From Acetobacter sicerae (GTDB lineage: Bacteria; Pseudomonadota; Alphaproteobacteria; Acetobacterales; Acetobacteraceae): DNA of 64,000 nucleotides. Position numbers and translations under genes: made by a program. Each line of letters starts with the position of its first letter. The first letter of the stretch is position 1. Below the pieces are notes generated by a model. It searched no databases. It had not been told where the DNA came from and was given only the letters and a program-made list of their open reading frames with translations. The stretch lies in NCBI RefSeq assembly GCF_011516765.1, contig NZ_JAAABN010000007.1:158846-222845 (forward strand). Reading direction: 5' to 3'. This document shows positions 34,769 through 43,565 of this stretch, piece by piece.

Positions 34769-35365
34769 TTAATTTATGGGTCCGTTGGGTTCGATCCAGC
34801 CAATGTTTCCGTCATCACGTCGATAAATAATATTGATCTGTCGACTGACACTATTGCGGAAAACCAGAAGGTTACGGTCAGCCAGATCCAGTCGCATGAC
34901 AGCTTCACTGACACTTAAAAAAGCAATTTCTGTCGGCTGTTCTGCGATAATGGTCGCGTAAGGCCCTTCCGAAGCGCCTTCCAGAGAGTTCTTGGGAGGT
35001 TCCTGCACGTCCGTCTGCTGGAGAATATAACTCCGACCGATTTCTGGCCGTTGAATACGTGCGGATGCTCTGGAGTGTGTCTGAACTCTTCTTCGGTAAC
35101 GTCTCAGGCGTCGTGCAATATGTTCTGCAGCATCATCGAACGCTCCGTGCGCATCAGAGGCCTCGCCTTCCCCTCTTAATGTCAGCCCTCTACCGGCGTG
35201 GACATTGATATCGCATGTGAAAAATGATCGGGCTTTACTGAAGGTGACATTGGCTTCAAGCGCCTGTTCGAAATATCGGTCAGCAATATTACCAAGGTGC
35301 ATGGTAACCCGATGTTTTAGTGCGTCAGAAAGGTCAATCTGTTTACCTGAAACGTGGATATGCAT
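34769..35365 (-). CDS. hpf: Long-form ribosome hibernation promoting factor
   Basis: 198 residues. Binds the 30S subunit in resting cells and, as the long form, pairs two ribosomes into 100S particles. The N-terminal S30AE domain (MHIHVSGKQIDLSDALKHRV, HLGNIADRYFEQ, then a basic RRLRRYRRRV) is followed by a linker and the dimerising C-terminal domain (SVSEAVMRLDLADRNLLVFRNS). AAGGAG lies just before the ATG at 35365; a longer frame reaches the rpoN stop. Location right after rpoN is conserved in proteobacteria. Confidence 0.93.
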   Translation of the reverse strand: MHIHVSGKQIDLSDALKHRVTMHLGNIADRYFEQALEANVTFSKARSFFTCDINVHAGRGLTLRGEGEASDAHGAFDDAAEHIARRLRRYRRRVQTHSRASARIQRPEIGRSYILQQTDVQEPPKNSLEGASEGPYATIIAEQPTEIAFLSVSEAVMRLDLADRNLLVFRNSVSRQINIIYRRDDGNIGWIEPNGPIN

Positions 35366-35430
35366 TCTGCCAGGCTCCTTTTTATTGAGGAAACCGGTCG
35401 CCCCAGCATTGATGGTGCCGTACTGCGCCA

Positions 35431-36876
35431 TCAGGCGGAGGCGGCTTTCTCCCGTTTGCGCTGCACTGAATTTCCGATATGCAACGCATCCCGATATTTG
35501 GCCACGGTTCGGCGGGCGATGTCTATGCCTTCCTTGCGAAGATTTTGCACAATCTCCTCATCCGACAGGATGTGTGCGCCTGTTTCTTGCGAGAGCATTT
35601 TTTGAATTTTATATTTTACGGCTTCTGAACTGTGTTCTTTTGAAAGATGGATGCTACCTATCTTTCGTGTGAAAAAATATTTTAGTTCGAAGAGGCCCTG
35701 AGGAGTCGCGATATATTTTCCCGTGGTGATACGACTGATGGTGCTTTCATGCAGACCGGTTTCAGTTGCCACTGTTTTCATTGTGAGCGGCAGCATAAAT
35801 GAAGGACCAGAAGACAAAAAATCGTTCTGATGTTTAATTATTTCTAAAGAAACACGGAGAAGCGTTTTGGTTCTCTGTTCAATAGACCGCAATAACCATG
35901 ACGCATGATGAGCCTGATTTCTGATAAACGGTCTGTCTGAGGCAGAACTGGATTCCCTTGCCCTCGCAAGGAGTCCCTGATCCAGATACAGACGGGGGAG
36001 AGTGTTTTCGTTGATCCGCACAGACCATTGTCCGTCTGGATCCTGTTGCACGAAAACATCTGCGATGCGGCTGCTGGTATTGGCTGCAAGCGCTTCAAAT
36101 CCGGGCTTGGGATCAAGATGATGCAGTTCCGAAATCATTTCGGCAAAATCGGTTTCATCGACATCACATAATTGCCGAAGGGCGCGATACTCTTTGCGCG
36201 CGACCATATCGAGATTGTCGAGCAGAAGAGCCATGGCAGGATCGTAGCGGTTCCTGGCTCTCAGTTGCGCCACCAGACATTCTCTCAGTGAGCACGCAAA
36301 GAGACCGACCGGCTCAAACAGCATCATGCTCTGCCGGACGTTCTCGACGGCGGTGACTGATACTCCAATCTCTTCAGCGATCGTGCCGGGTGGGCAATCC
36401 AGTCGCCCGGCACGATCAAGATGCTCGATGAGGCTGCGGCCGATAAGACGTTGCTGCCTGGTGAAGTGCGATGTCAGGCGAAGCTGCTCATCAAGCCGTT
36501 CAGGCAGGGAGGGGACTTGTGCGGCGACATCATGATCCTCGCCGCTATATCTCTGTCGCCAGTCCTCAGGAGAGCCGTCTTCCGAGTAAGTGTCGTCGAA
36601 TCCGCCTGCCGCCGCTTCCTGCGCGAAGCTGGTATCGAGAGAGGCTTTCTCCTGAGCGGAGACTGCTTCGTCGGCAGGCAGACCGACAGGTTCTGCCGAG
36701 ATAACAGGCTCTTCTGTTGCTTCCCGAACGAGGAAAGGATTACGTTCGAGTTCTTCCTCCACCAGCGCTTCGATCTCTGCGCTGGTCATCTGAAGAAGCC
36801 GGATTGCCAGACGCAACTGCGGCGTCATGGCAAGGTTGTGCGTCTGTCTGAGATGAAGCCCGGGGAGTGTCACCAT
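35431..36876 (-). CDS. rpoN: RNA polymerase sigma-54 factor
   Basis: 481 residues. Region I with glutamine/leucine-rich sequence (LRQTHNLAMTPQLRLAIRLLQM, residues 9-30), an acidic region II, the core-binding domain, the HTH around ETGLHESTISRITTGKYI, and an intact RpoN box ARRTVAKYR at 454-462, which reads the -24 promoter element. It needs AAA+ activators such as the FlbD encoded 4 kb away. No strong ribosome-binding site is seen; the gene starts 9 bases after lptB. Confidence 0.97.
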   Translation of the reverse strand: MVTLPGLHLRQTHNLAMTPQLRLAIRLLQMTSAEIEALVEEELERNPFLVREATEEPVISAEPVGLPADEAVSAQEKASLDTSFAQEAAAGGFDDTYSEDGSPEDWRQRYSGEDHDVAAQVPSLPERLDEQLRLTSHFTRQQRLIGRSLIEHLDRAGRLDCPPGTIAEEIGVSVTAVENVRQSMMLFEPVGLFACSLRECLVAQLRARNRYDPAMALLLDNLDMVARKEYRALRQLCDVDETDFAEMISELHHLDPKPGFEALAANTSSRIADVFVQQDPDGQWSVRINENTLPRLYLDQGLLARARESSSASDRPFIRNQAHHASWLLRSIEQRTKTLLRVSLEIIKHQNDFLSSGPSFMLPLTMKTVATETGLHESTISRITTGKYIATPQGLFELKYFFTRKIGSIHLSKEHSSEAVKYKIQKMLSQETGAHILSDEEIVQNLRKEGIDIARRTVAKYRDALHIGNSVQRKREKAASA

Positions 36877-36885
36877 ACGGTGAGA

Positions 36886-37689
36886 CTAGAGGGAAAAGCT
36901 TTCTCCAAGGTACACGCGGCGGACGTCTTCGTGCGCCACGATCTCTTCCGGAACACCCTGCATCAGCACCTGACCGCCATGCATGATGTAGGCCCGGTCA
37001 ATAACTTCCAGCGTCTCGCGCACGTTATGATCGGTGATCAGCACGCCGATGCCGCGATCCTTCAGATGCGACACCAGATCACGGATTTCCCCGACGGCAA
37101 TCGGATCAATACCGGCAAGCGGCTCATCCAGAAGGATATAGTGCGGCTGGCTGGCAAGAGCGCGGGCAATTTCCAGACGGCGACGTTCACCACCGGAGAG
37201 GGCCAGAGAAGGGGATCGGCGGAGATGGGAGATGCCGAACTCGCCGAGGAGTCCGTCGAGCATTGCGTCGCGCTTGTCGGGATCAGGCTCGACCACTTCA
37301 AGCGCCGCCATGATGTTCTGCTCGACATTCAGACCGCGGAAAATGCTGGCTTCCTGGGGCAGGTAGCCGATTCCCAGACGGGCGCGTCGATACATGGGCA
37401 GGCGGGTGATGTCCGCGCCGTCGAGCGTGATGCTGCCCGTATCAGGCTGCACCAGCCCGACGATCATGTAAAAGCTGGTCGTCTTGCCCGCGCCATTTGG
37501 GCCGAGCAGGCCGACAGCCTCGCCACGATGCACTTCGATCGAGACGTTGTGTACGACTTCGCGCTTTTTATAGGACTTGCCGATTCCGTCTGCGAACAGG
37601 CCATGTCTGCGGTCACGCAGGACAGGCGCGCCCGGGCCCGCGTCAACAGCGGCAGGCGCGAAATCCTGCATGTAATCTTCTGCGTTCAT
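36886..37689 (-). CDS. lptB: LPS export ABC transporter ATPase LptB
   Basis: 267 residues. Powers extraction of lipopolysaccharide from the inner membrane with LptF/LptG. Walker A GPNGAGKTTS, signature LALSGGERRRLEIARAL, Walker B YILLDEPLAGIDP and the switch histidine in LITDHNVRETL are intact. The ATG at 37689 lies one base after the lptA stop; an in-frame start further upstream would overlap lptA. The first 35 residues before GIGKSYKKREV are an extension compared with E. coli LptB. Confidence 0.96.
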   Translation of the reverse strand: MNAEDYMQDFAPAAVDAGPGAPVLRDRRHGLFADGIGKSYKKREVVHNVSIEVHRGEAVGLLGPNGAGKTTSFYMIVGLVQPDTGSITLDGADITRLPMYRRARLGIGYLPQEASIFRGLNVEQNIMAALEVVEPDPDKRDAMLDGLLGEFGISHLRRSPSLALSGGERRRLEIARALASQPHYILLDEPLAGIDPIAVGEIRDLVSHLKDRGIGVLITDHNVRETLEVIDRAYIMHGGQVLMQGVPEEIVAHEDVRRVYLGESFSL

Positions 37690-37690
37690 C

Positions 37691-38788
37691 TCAGTGTCCA
37701 CCCTTGCTGTTGCCGTTGCCGTCACCGTTGGGCACGACGAGTCCGCTGACACGGGCTCCGGGCTGTTCAGTCATGGTCGCTACACCGGTGTGCATGTTGA
37801 TGACGGCGGCAGACCCCTGAAGCTGGTTCTGGCCACGGGTGATATGGACGTTGCCGACAATCCGGGCGATCCCGGTGTCCGGCACATAGACGCCACGATC
37901 ACCAGTGATGGTTTCGGTCTGCGTGCGCACCCAGACATGGCCGAAAGCATTGACTTTCTCCAGCTTGCCGGAACCGTTGGCGATTGGATCACCGCCGGCT
38001 TTCTTCGCATCTGCCGGTTGAGCGGGTGTATCCGCAGGTGGAGCGCTGTAACCAACCAGCACGTCAGCCCTGATCTGTTTGCCTTCGTTGGTGGTGACCG
38101 TTGCATTCCCGCGCCCGATGGAGATGCGTGTCTGGGAATAATATTCCATCGTGTCACGCGCCGTGAGGAGATCCTGCGGCGTGGTCAGCTTCAGCGCGTG
38201 GCCCGTCATGACCAGCGTGGCCTGGTCAATGTCGTAGATCGCTTTGTCACCCCATGCCTGATCGGTCTGGGTGAAGATATGAACGTTGCCGATTGCTTCC
38301 AGACGATAGATCTCGTTCGATCCCGAAGAGTCCGGTCCTCCTGAAGGCGCGTCTGCTGATTTGGCGGGGGCGGGGCTTTCTTCAGCTCCACCGGGATTGA
38401 CCGCTGTGGGATGGTCGGCCTCAGGAGGCGTTGCAGCGGGCGCTCCCGGTGTGGCGGGAGGCGCTGCGCCCGGCGTCTGCGCATCGGGTGAGGCGGCTTT
38501 CTTGCGGTAATACGCGATCAGCTTGTCGGCAGTGACAGTAACGTCGCCCCTGACAGCCTGCGCCTGATTGTAGGCCGTCACCTTCTGTGCGTTCTGATCC
38601 CAGTCGAAGCCACCTACCGCCGTTACGGTAATCTGGCCGCCATGCGACAGGTCAATGGCCTGAGCAAAGGCGGGGGCGGTGCCGAAAACGGTGAGGCTGG
38701 CGCCAGAGGCGGCGAGGACGCCCGTCAGGGCAAGGTTCCGCCAGAAGCGCTTGGTGAACAACAGGGAAGAGGTGCGAAGCGATACCAT
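37691..38788 (-). CDS. lptA: LPS transport periplasmic protein LptA
   Basis: 365 residues, about twice the length of E. coli LptA. A signal peptide (cut near AFAQA, residue 43) leads into an OstA-type beta-jellyroll (ITVTAVGGFDWDQNAQKVTAYN, VTVTADKLIAYY). A Pro/Ala-rich insertion of about 50 residues (near 98-150) splits the repeat, after which the jellyroll resumes (YRLEAIGNVHIFT, GDKAIYDIDQATLVMTGHALKL). LptA bridges the periplasm for LPS. The stop of lptC abuts its ATG. Confidence 0.88.
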   Translation of the reverse strand: MVSLRTSSLLFTKRFWRNLALTGVLAASGASLTVFGTAPAFAQAIDLSHGGQITVTAVGGFDWDQNAQKVTAYNQAQAVRGDVTVTADKLIAYYRKKAASPDAQTPGAAPPATPGAPAATPPEADHPTAVNPGGAEESPAPAKSADAPSGGPDSSGSNEIYRLEAIGNVHIFTQTDQAWGDKAIYDIDQATLVMTGHALKLTTPQDLLTARDTMEYYSQTRISIGRGNATVTTNEGKQIRADVLVGYSAPPADTPAQPADAKKAGGDPIANGSGKLEKVNAFGHVWVRTQTETITGDRGVYVPDTGIARIVGNVHITRGQNQLQGSAAVINMHTGVATMTEQPGARVSGLVVPNGDGNGNSKGGH

Positions 38789-39574
38789 TCAGCTGGCCTT
38801 GTCGTGCGGTCCGTTACGATCGTCATTCAGGATGAATCGCCCGGGACCACGGAACTGGGCAATACCTTCATGTTGCGACAGCCAATACCCTCTGGCGTCA
38901 AGGACTCCAAACGGACCCTCTGCATGAACCCAGGAATCAGAGGCGATCACGCCGTCATGCATGGACACGTCAGCGACCGGGCCCCGCATCATCAGACCGT
39001 CATCCCGGTAAAGGGTGACCTCGTCCTTCAGGTCGAGGATCTGCTCATGCTGCATGTAAACGCCTTTTTCCGCCTGAAGGTAGAGCCATTCTCCCCCCTG
39101 CGACAGCGTATCGGCTGCCGGATTGATCAGATCGATCCGGTCTTCGTTGATCTGGTGCGCCGTTTTCGCCGTGATCATGTAAGGCCGTCCGTGCACGTCG
39201 ACGCTGCGATACACGGCGCCTTCCAGATTGCCGCTTTCTATCTTGAGGCGTGTGACTTCCGTCAGCGCCGCGCGATTGGCGTTCATCAGACGGTCGATTT
39301 CCGGCCAGATGGCGATTGAAGCCAGCAGGAGCAGCGCCAGTGAGGGCAGAAGCCATTTCGCCCATTTGAGCGTCGCCTGACGGCGTGCGAGCTCTTTCTG
39401 TCCCGGAGCCTTGCGGGCGGTGACGATCGCCGCCTCAATGACTTCGCGCTGGCGCTTTACGGACGTTGCTGAGCGTTTGAAATCCTGTCTCTCTACCCGC
39501 GCACCGCTTCCGGTCTCATTATTGCGGGTGGGGTCATTCTGGGCCGGATCATTGGGCGTCTTGTCGTCTGACAT
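38789..39574 (-). CDS. lptC: LPS export protein LptC
   Basis: 261 residues. A charged cytoplasmic N-terminus of about 70 residues, one membrane anchor (WLLPSLALLLLASIAIW, near 74-90) and a periplasmic beta-jellyroll with VTRLKIESG, AEKGVYMQHEQILDL and VTLYRDDGLMM. LptC accepts LPS from the LptBFG pump and passes it to LptA. The stop of kdsD overlaps its start by one base (TGATG), so the two are coupled. Confidence 0.9.
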   Translation of the reverse strand: MSDDKTPNDPAQNDPTRNNETGSGARVERQDFKRSATSVKRQREVIEAAIVTARKAPGQKELARRQATLKWAKWLLPSLALLLLASIAIWPEIDRLMNANRAALTEVTRLKIESGNLEGAVYRSVDVHGRPYMITAKTAHQINEDRIDLINPAADTLSQGGEWLYLQAEKGVYMQHEQILDLKDEVTLYRDDGLMMRGPVADVSMHDGVIASDSWVHAEGPFGVLDARGYWLSQHEGIAQFRGPGRFILNDDRNGPHDKAS

Positions 39575-40617
39575 CAGGCGACTCCGGCACGCAGAAGATC
39601 GTGGATGTGCAGCACGCCGGTCGGATTCCGGTCGTCATTGAGCACGAACAGGGACGTGATCGGCTTGGGCCGGTCATTCATGATGCGAAGCGCCTCAACA
39701 CCAAGCATGTCGGCCGACACTGTCAGCGGAGAAGAATTCATCACGGCCGATGCGGGTGTGGTGGCGAGATCCCGATCCAACGCGCTGCGGAGATCGCCAT
39801 CGGTGATGATGCCGACGAGCTTCCCCTGTGCGTCAACGATGCCGACGCAGCCCAACGCCTTCCGGGTCATCTCGACAATAACATCCCGCAGGACGGTATC
39901 AGGCGACACAAGCGGCAGTGCCTCGCCTGTCCGCATCAGGTCCTTTACACTCCGCAATCGGGCGCCGAGACTGCCGCCCGGATGAAAAACGCCGAAGTCG
40001 CCGGCGGTGAAGCCACGTCTCTCCATCAGCGCGACGGCCAGAGCGTCGCCGAGCGCAAGCTGAAGCAGGCTGCTTGTCGTCGGGGCCAGTCCCATCGGGC
40101 AGGCTTCCGGAACGGAGGGAAGCAGCAGAACAAGATCGGCGGCGCGTGCAAGCGTCGACGTCGGTCGCGCCGTCATGGCGATTAGCAACAGTCCGAAGCG
40201 ACGGCTGTGCTCCACGATATCCGCCAGTTCAGCGGTTTCTCCAGAGTTGGAAAGAGCCAGCACCGCGTCGCCCCGCGCCACCATGCCGAGGTCGCCGTGC
40301 GACGCTTCGACGGGATGCACGAAGATGGCGGGTGTGCCGGTCGAGCTGAGCGTGGCCTGTATCTTGCGCCCGATATGGCCGGACTTGCCGATCCCGGTCA
40401 CAACGACACGGCCTGCAAGGTCTGCGATCCGGTCGACGGCCTGACGAAAGGTTGCGCCCAGTCCATCTCCGGCATCCATGGCGCGTCCAAGCGCCGCCAG
40501 ACCGTCAGCCTCGATGGCCAGCGTGCGTCGGGCCGCACCCAGCGGGTCACGGTCTGATGGAGGCGCGGTCACACTGTCGAGGACGGCGGATGATCCGGGA
40601 GAGGCAGGATGGCTCAT
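39574..40617 (-). CDS. kdsD: Arabinose-5-phosphate isomerase (KdsD/KpsF)
   Basis: About 347 residues. Converts ribulose 5-phosphate to arabinose 5-phosphate, the first step to Kdo for LPS. A SIS domain (about residues 30-190, with VVVTGIGKSGHIGRKIQATL, VEASHGDLG and ALSNSGETAEL) is followed by two CBS domains (VSPDTVLRDVIVEMTRKALGCV and the C-terminal VLHIHDLLRAGV). The start is uncertain: ATG at 40617, ATG at 40656 and GTG at 40671 are all in frame. It belongs to the kdsD-lptC-lptA-lptB-rpoN-hpf order conserved in many proteobacteria. Confidence 0.92.
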   Translation of the reverse strand: MSHPASPGSSAVLDSVTAPPSDRDPLGAARRTLAIEADGLAALGRAMDAGDGLGATFRQAVDRIADLAGRVVVTGIGKSGHIGRKIQATLSSTGTPAIFVHPVEASHGDLGMVARGDAVLALSNSGETAELADIVEHSRRFGLLLIAMTARPTSTLARAADLVLLLPSVPEACPMGLAPTTSSLLQLALGDALAVALMERRGFTAGDFGVFHPGGSLGARLRSVKDLMRTGEALPLVSPDTVLRDVIVEMTRKALGCVGIVDAQGKLVGIITDGDLRSALDRDLATTPASAVMNSSPLTVSADMLGVEALRIMNDRPKPITSLFVLNDDRNPTGVLHIHDLLRAGVA

Positions 40618-40693
40618 GCCGTTTCTATCGTCCGTGAAGGCGCGACGGTCAATCATAACCACCTGATCCACACCTAAAATCCGGGCAATAAAG

Positions 40694-41350
40694 TCAGGCG
40701 CGATGAGAGAAAATGTCGGGTTCGTCGTAACCTAGAAGATCAAGGCGGGCACGGGCAGGCAGAAAGTCGAAGCAGGCCTGCGCCAGATCGCGGCGATTTT
40801 CCCGGACCAGCAGGGCTTCCAGCTTTCCCCAGAGAGCATGCAGATACAACACGTCGGACGCGGCATACGCCAGCTGTTCCGGGGTCAGGTCCGGAGCGCC
40901 CCAGTCCGAACTCTGCTGGTGCTTGCTCATCTCGACGCCGAGCATTTCCCTGCAGAGTGCGGCCAGTCCATGCCGGTCCGTGAAGGTGCGGACGAGACGC
41001 GCCGCGATCTTGGTGCAGATTACCGGCGCAACCGTAATCCCCAAGGTATGCTGGAGGATCGCAACATCAAATCGTGCGAAATGCATCAGCTTGGTGACGG
41101 CCGGGTCTGAGAGAAGGCGCTTCAGATTGGGGCAGTCCGCTGGCGGGCCACCAGGTTCGCTCGGCAGGATCTGCACCAGATGGGCTGATCCGTCACCGGC
41201 GGAGAGCTGAACCAGACAGAGGCGGTCACGATAGGGTCTCAGCCCCATGGTCTCGGTATCGATGGCGACGCAGGTCCCGAGGTCGAGATCATCGGGGAGA
41301 TCGTCCCGATGTAGCGTTATTGGCCCATCGTTACTGATCCTGTCGCGCAT
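40694..41350 (-). CDS. RNase D-like 3'-5' exonuclease
   Basis: 218 residues, a single DEDDy exonuclease domain without the HRDC domains of full RNase D. Exo I is AIDTETMGL (D31, E33), Exo II LMHFARFDVAIL, Exo III YAASDVLYLHALW with the catalytic tyrosine. Short forms like this are common in Alphaproteobacteria and probably trim tRNA or other stable RNA. AAGGATAAGG lies before the ATG. It may be the first gene of the kdsD-lpt-rpoN run. Confidence 0.9.
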   Translation of the reverse strand: MRDRISNDGPITLHRDDLPDDLDLGTCVAIDTETMGLRPYRDRLCLVQLSAGDGSAHLVQILPSEPGGPPADCPNLKRLLSDPAVTKLMHFARFDVAILQHTLGITVAPVICTKIAARLVRTFTDRHGLAALCREMLGVEMSKHQQSSDWGAPDLTPEQLAYAASDVLYLHALWGKLEALLVRENRRDLAQACFDFLPARARLDLLGYDEPDIFSHRA

Positions 41351-41504
41351 GGAGTGCCTTATCCTTCAGGGGTAATGGTTGCCGGTCGTGAGCAATAGTA
41401 ATCCGAAGTCGCCTGTGCAAGCAGGGGCTGCCAAACGCGGCAGGGAAATCTCGCGCTGGCGCCGATTTGTTTCGCTAATCCGTCAGATTGGCATAGACTG
41501 CGAC

Positions 41505-41816
41505 ATGAACAAAAAATCCGACATGTTTCTCTTTGATCAACGCCGGTCGGTTCTTCTGGCCAAATTGCCGGATCGTCTGGAGAAGGGCGCTCTCTGGTTG
41601 CTTGAGCCATCGCGCTGGTGGGCCAGAGTGCCATCAGGACTCCTGTTTTGTGCAGGGGGCGTTCTGTCGTTTCTTCCTGTGCTTGGGATCTGGATGCTGC
41701 CTCTCGGGCTGCTTTTGTTGGCCGAAGACGTCTCATTCTGCCGGAGTATCTCGGCAAAAATGATGGGCTGGTTCGCGCGGAGGAAGCCTGAGCTATTCGG
41801 GGAGCAGAAGATCTGA
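41505..41816 (+). CDS. Conserved small membrane protein
   Basis: 103 residues. After a basic start (MNKKSDMFLFDQRR) the protein has one long or two close hydrophobic segments around residues 45-78 (LLFCAGGVLSFLPVLGIWMLP, then LGLLLLAEDV) with a helix break at the prolines. Proteins with the pattern LPVLGIWMLPLGLLLLAEDV occur widely in Alphaproteobacteria but have no known role. The ATG at 41505 begins the conserved part; a longer frame would overlap the rnd promoter region. Confidence 0.65.
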   Translation: MNKKSDMFLFDQRRSVLLAKLPDRLEKGALWLLEPSRWWARVPSGLLFCAGGVLSFLPVLGIWMLPLGLLLLAEDVSFCRSISAKMMGWFARRKPELFGEQKI

Positions 41817-41998
41817 CGCAGGCTGTGTATAGATGCGATGCGTCGCGCATTGCGCCCGACCCGGGCGGGTGAACTCTATGCAGACAGTGTCTGTTATATT
41901 TTGGGAGAGGAGCGTATGCTCAAAAGGTTGATGATGACATCACGCTCTGTGTGACCGTCACCTAACCTGATTACAAATCATTGAGAGACAATGATTTG

Positions 41999-42085
41999 TG
42001 GTGCCCAGAAGAAGACTCGAACTTCCACGACCTTGCGGCCACAGGTACCTGAAACCTGCGCGTCTACCAATTCCGCCATCTGGGC
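41999..42085 (-). tRNA. tRNA-Leu (anticodon CAG)
   Basis: Minus-strand class II tRNA: acceptor GCCCAGA/TCTGGGC, anticodon loop TTCAGGT (CAG, reading CUG), long variable arm with TGGCCGCAAGGTCG, T-loop TTCGAGT, encoded CCA at 41999-42001. Confidence 0.95.
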
Positions 42086-42351
42086 TGAGATGACAACCCG
42101 GTGCAACCGGGTGGTGGAGCTGGCGTTTAAAGGCCTCTTGCCGCAGGGTCAAGGGGCATTGTGAAGATTTTTGTGCGGAATATGAAATCGCGGGAGACGG
42201 GCTGCTGTCGTGCACCTGTATCGCCCCGTGTCCGGTCGCGTCTTTCGGCTTTTCTTTTGCGGCTTTGTGGAACTGGTGATGTGGCGCAAGGTGTGTCGAG
42301 AGGAGCCTGTGCTATTTTCCTCGCAGAAACTGGACATGAAGGAACAACGCC

Positions 42352-43308
42352 ATGATCGGTCGCAAGACGGCAACAGTGTTCGGGGGAGCGGGGTTTCTCG
42401 GAAAATATGTGGTTCGGAAGCTGGCGGCTGACGGTTACACCATCCGCGTCGCATGCCGTCGTACGGATCTGGCGAACGATCTGAGGCAGTTGGGTGATGT
42501 GGGGCAGGTCGTCCCGTTTTATGCGCCTGTCCAGAATGAAGGCGCAGTGGCGGAGGTCGTGTCCGAAGCCTCGGTCGTGGTGAATCTCGCCGCTATTCTT
42601 GGCGCGCCTGCGGCTGCAGCTCTGAATGCCGTGAACGTGGAGGGCGCCGGCCGCGTGGCGCGGCTGGCCGCCGCCGCCGGGGTGCAGACGTTTATCCACA
42701 TGTCAGCCATTGGCGCCTCATCAACTTCGCCTTCAGCCTACGGACGCAGTAGGGCGGCAGGGGAAGAGGGAGTCACAAAGCATTTCCCGGCGGCCACCAT
42801 TGTAAGAGCGTCCGTGCTTTTTGGCCCGGAGGATCATTTCCTCAACATGCTCGGAGGTGTGGCGCGCTACACGCCGTTCGTCATGCCGGTGTATGGGGCT
42901 GCCGCCAAACTGCAGCCGGTTTATGTGGCGGATGTCGCGGAAGCGATCAGGGTTATTGTCAGGGCCTTTGACGAGAATCCGTCCACCCGTTCGAATCTGT
43001 GCGAACTGGGTGGTCCGGAAATCCTGACCATGCGCGCCATCGCGGAACGCGTGCTGGCGATGACGGGGCGGAATAAGCCGATTTTTGAAGTGCCCTCAGG
43101 CCTTGCCTCCTTGCAGGCGGCAGTGCTGGAACGTCTGCCCGGACGCATGCTGACTCGCGATCAGCTGAAGATGCTCACGGTCGATAATGTGGTCGATGAA
43201 AGCCTGCCGGGGTTCCGTGATCTGGGAATAGCCCCCGTCGCTATGGACATGATCGCTCCCGCCTACATGAATCGCTATGCACCGGGCGGTGATAGAATTA
43301 ACGTTTGA
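42352..43308 (+). CDS. NDUFA9-like NAD(P)-binding protein (complex I-associated family)
   Basis: 318 residues. An atypical SDR with the N-terminal dinucleotide motif TVFGGAGFLGKYVVRKL and later IRVACRRTD, VNLAAILG, FIHMSAIGASSTSPSAYGRSRAAGE, ATIVRASVLFGPEDHFLNML and YVADVAEAI. This is the pattern of alphaproteobacterial homologues of mitochondrial complex I subunit NDUFA9. The active-site Tyr/Lys pair is replaced by Y-G-R-S, as in that family, so a structural or quinone-related role is more likely than catalysis. GAAGGAAC precedes the ATG. Confidence 0.85.
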   Translation: MIGRKTATVFGGAGFLGKYVVRKLAADGYTIRVACRRTDLANDLRQLGDVGQVVPFYAPVQNEGAVAEVVSEASVVVNLAAILGAPAAAALNAVNVEGAGRVARLAAAAGVQTFIHMSAIGASSTSPSAYGRSRAAGEEGVTKHFPAATIVRASVLFGPEDHFLNMLGGVARYTPFVMPVYGAAAKLQPVYVADVAEAIRVIVRAFDENPSTRSNLCELGGPEILTMRAIAERVLAMTGRNKPIFEVPSGLASLQAAVLERLPGRMLTRDQLKMLTVDNVVDESLPGFRDLGIAPVAMDMIAPAYMNRYAPGGDRINV

Positions 43309-43565
43309 AATCATATATCTGATTATATTTAGGTATGATTTGCTGTCGTGTTTTTTGGTTGCTTTGAGGGCTCTGGGGCGGCTGGCGGAGATCGTTTCGG
43401 TTAATAGGGCAGCTTTGCTGTCTTTTGTCGTGTGCGGCCCTGCGCTATCGCAGTTTCAGACCTGCCGGAAATGCCGGATGACCAGTCGTGCCTCGACGGG
43501 AAAGGTTCTCAGTTAGCCAGAATGCCCCGCCCAATAGTGTCCGGCCGGGTTAAGGAAGCCAGCGC

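Noticed and set aside
34703..34918. 71-codon plus-strand frame after flhF
   Set aside because: It covers the terminator hairpin and is antisense to hpf; no independent support.
41916..41954. 12-residue frame with good GAGAGGAG site (start resembles entericidin-type signal)
   Set aside because: Stops after 12 codons, so there is no signal cleavage or mature part; at most a decayed entericidin or leader.
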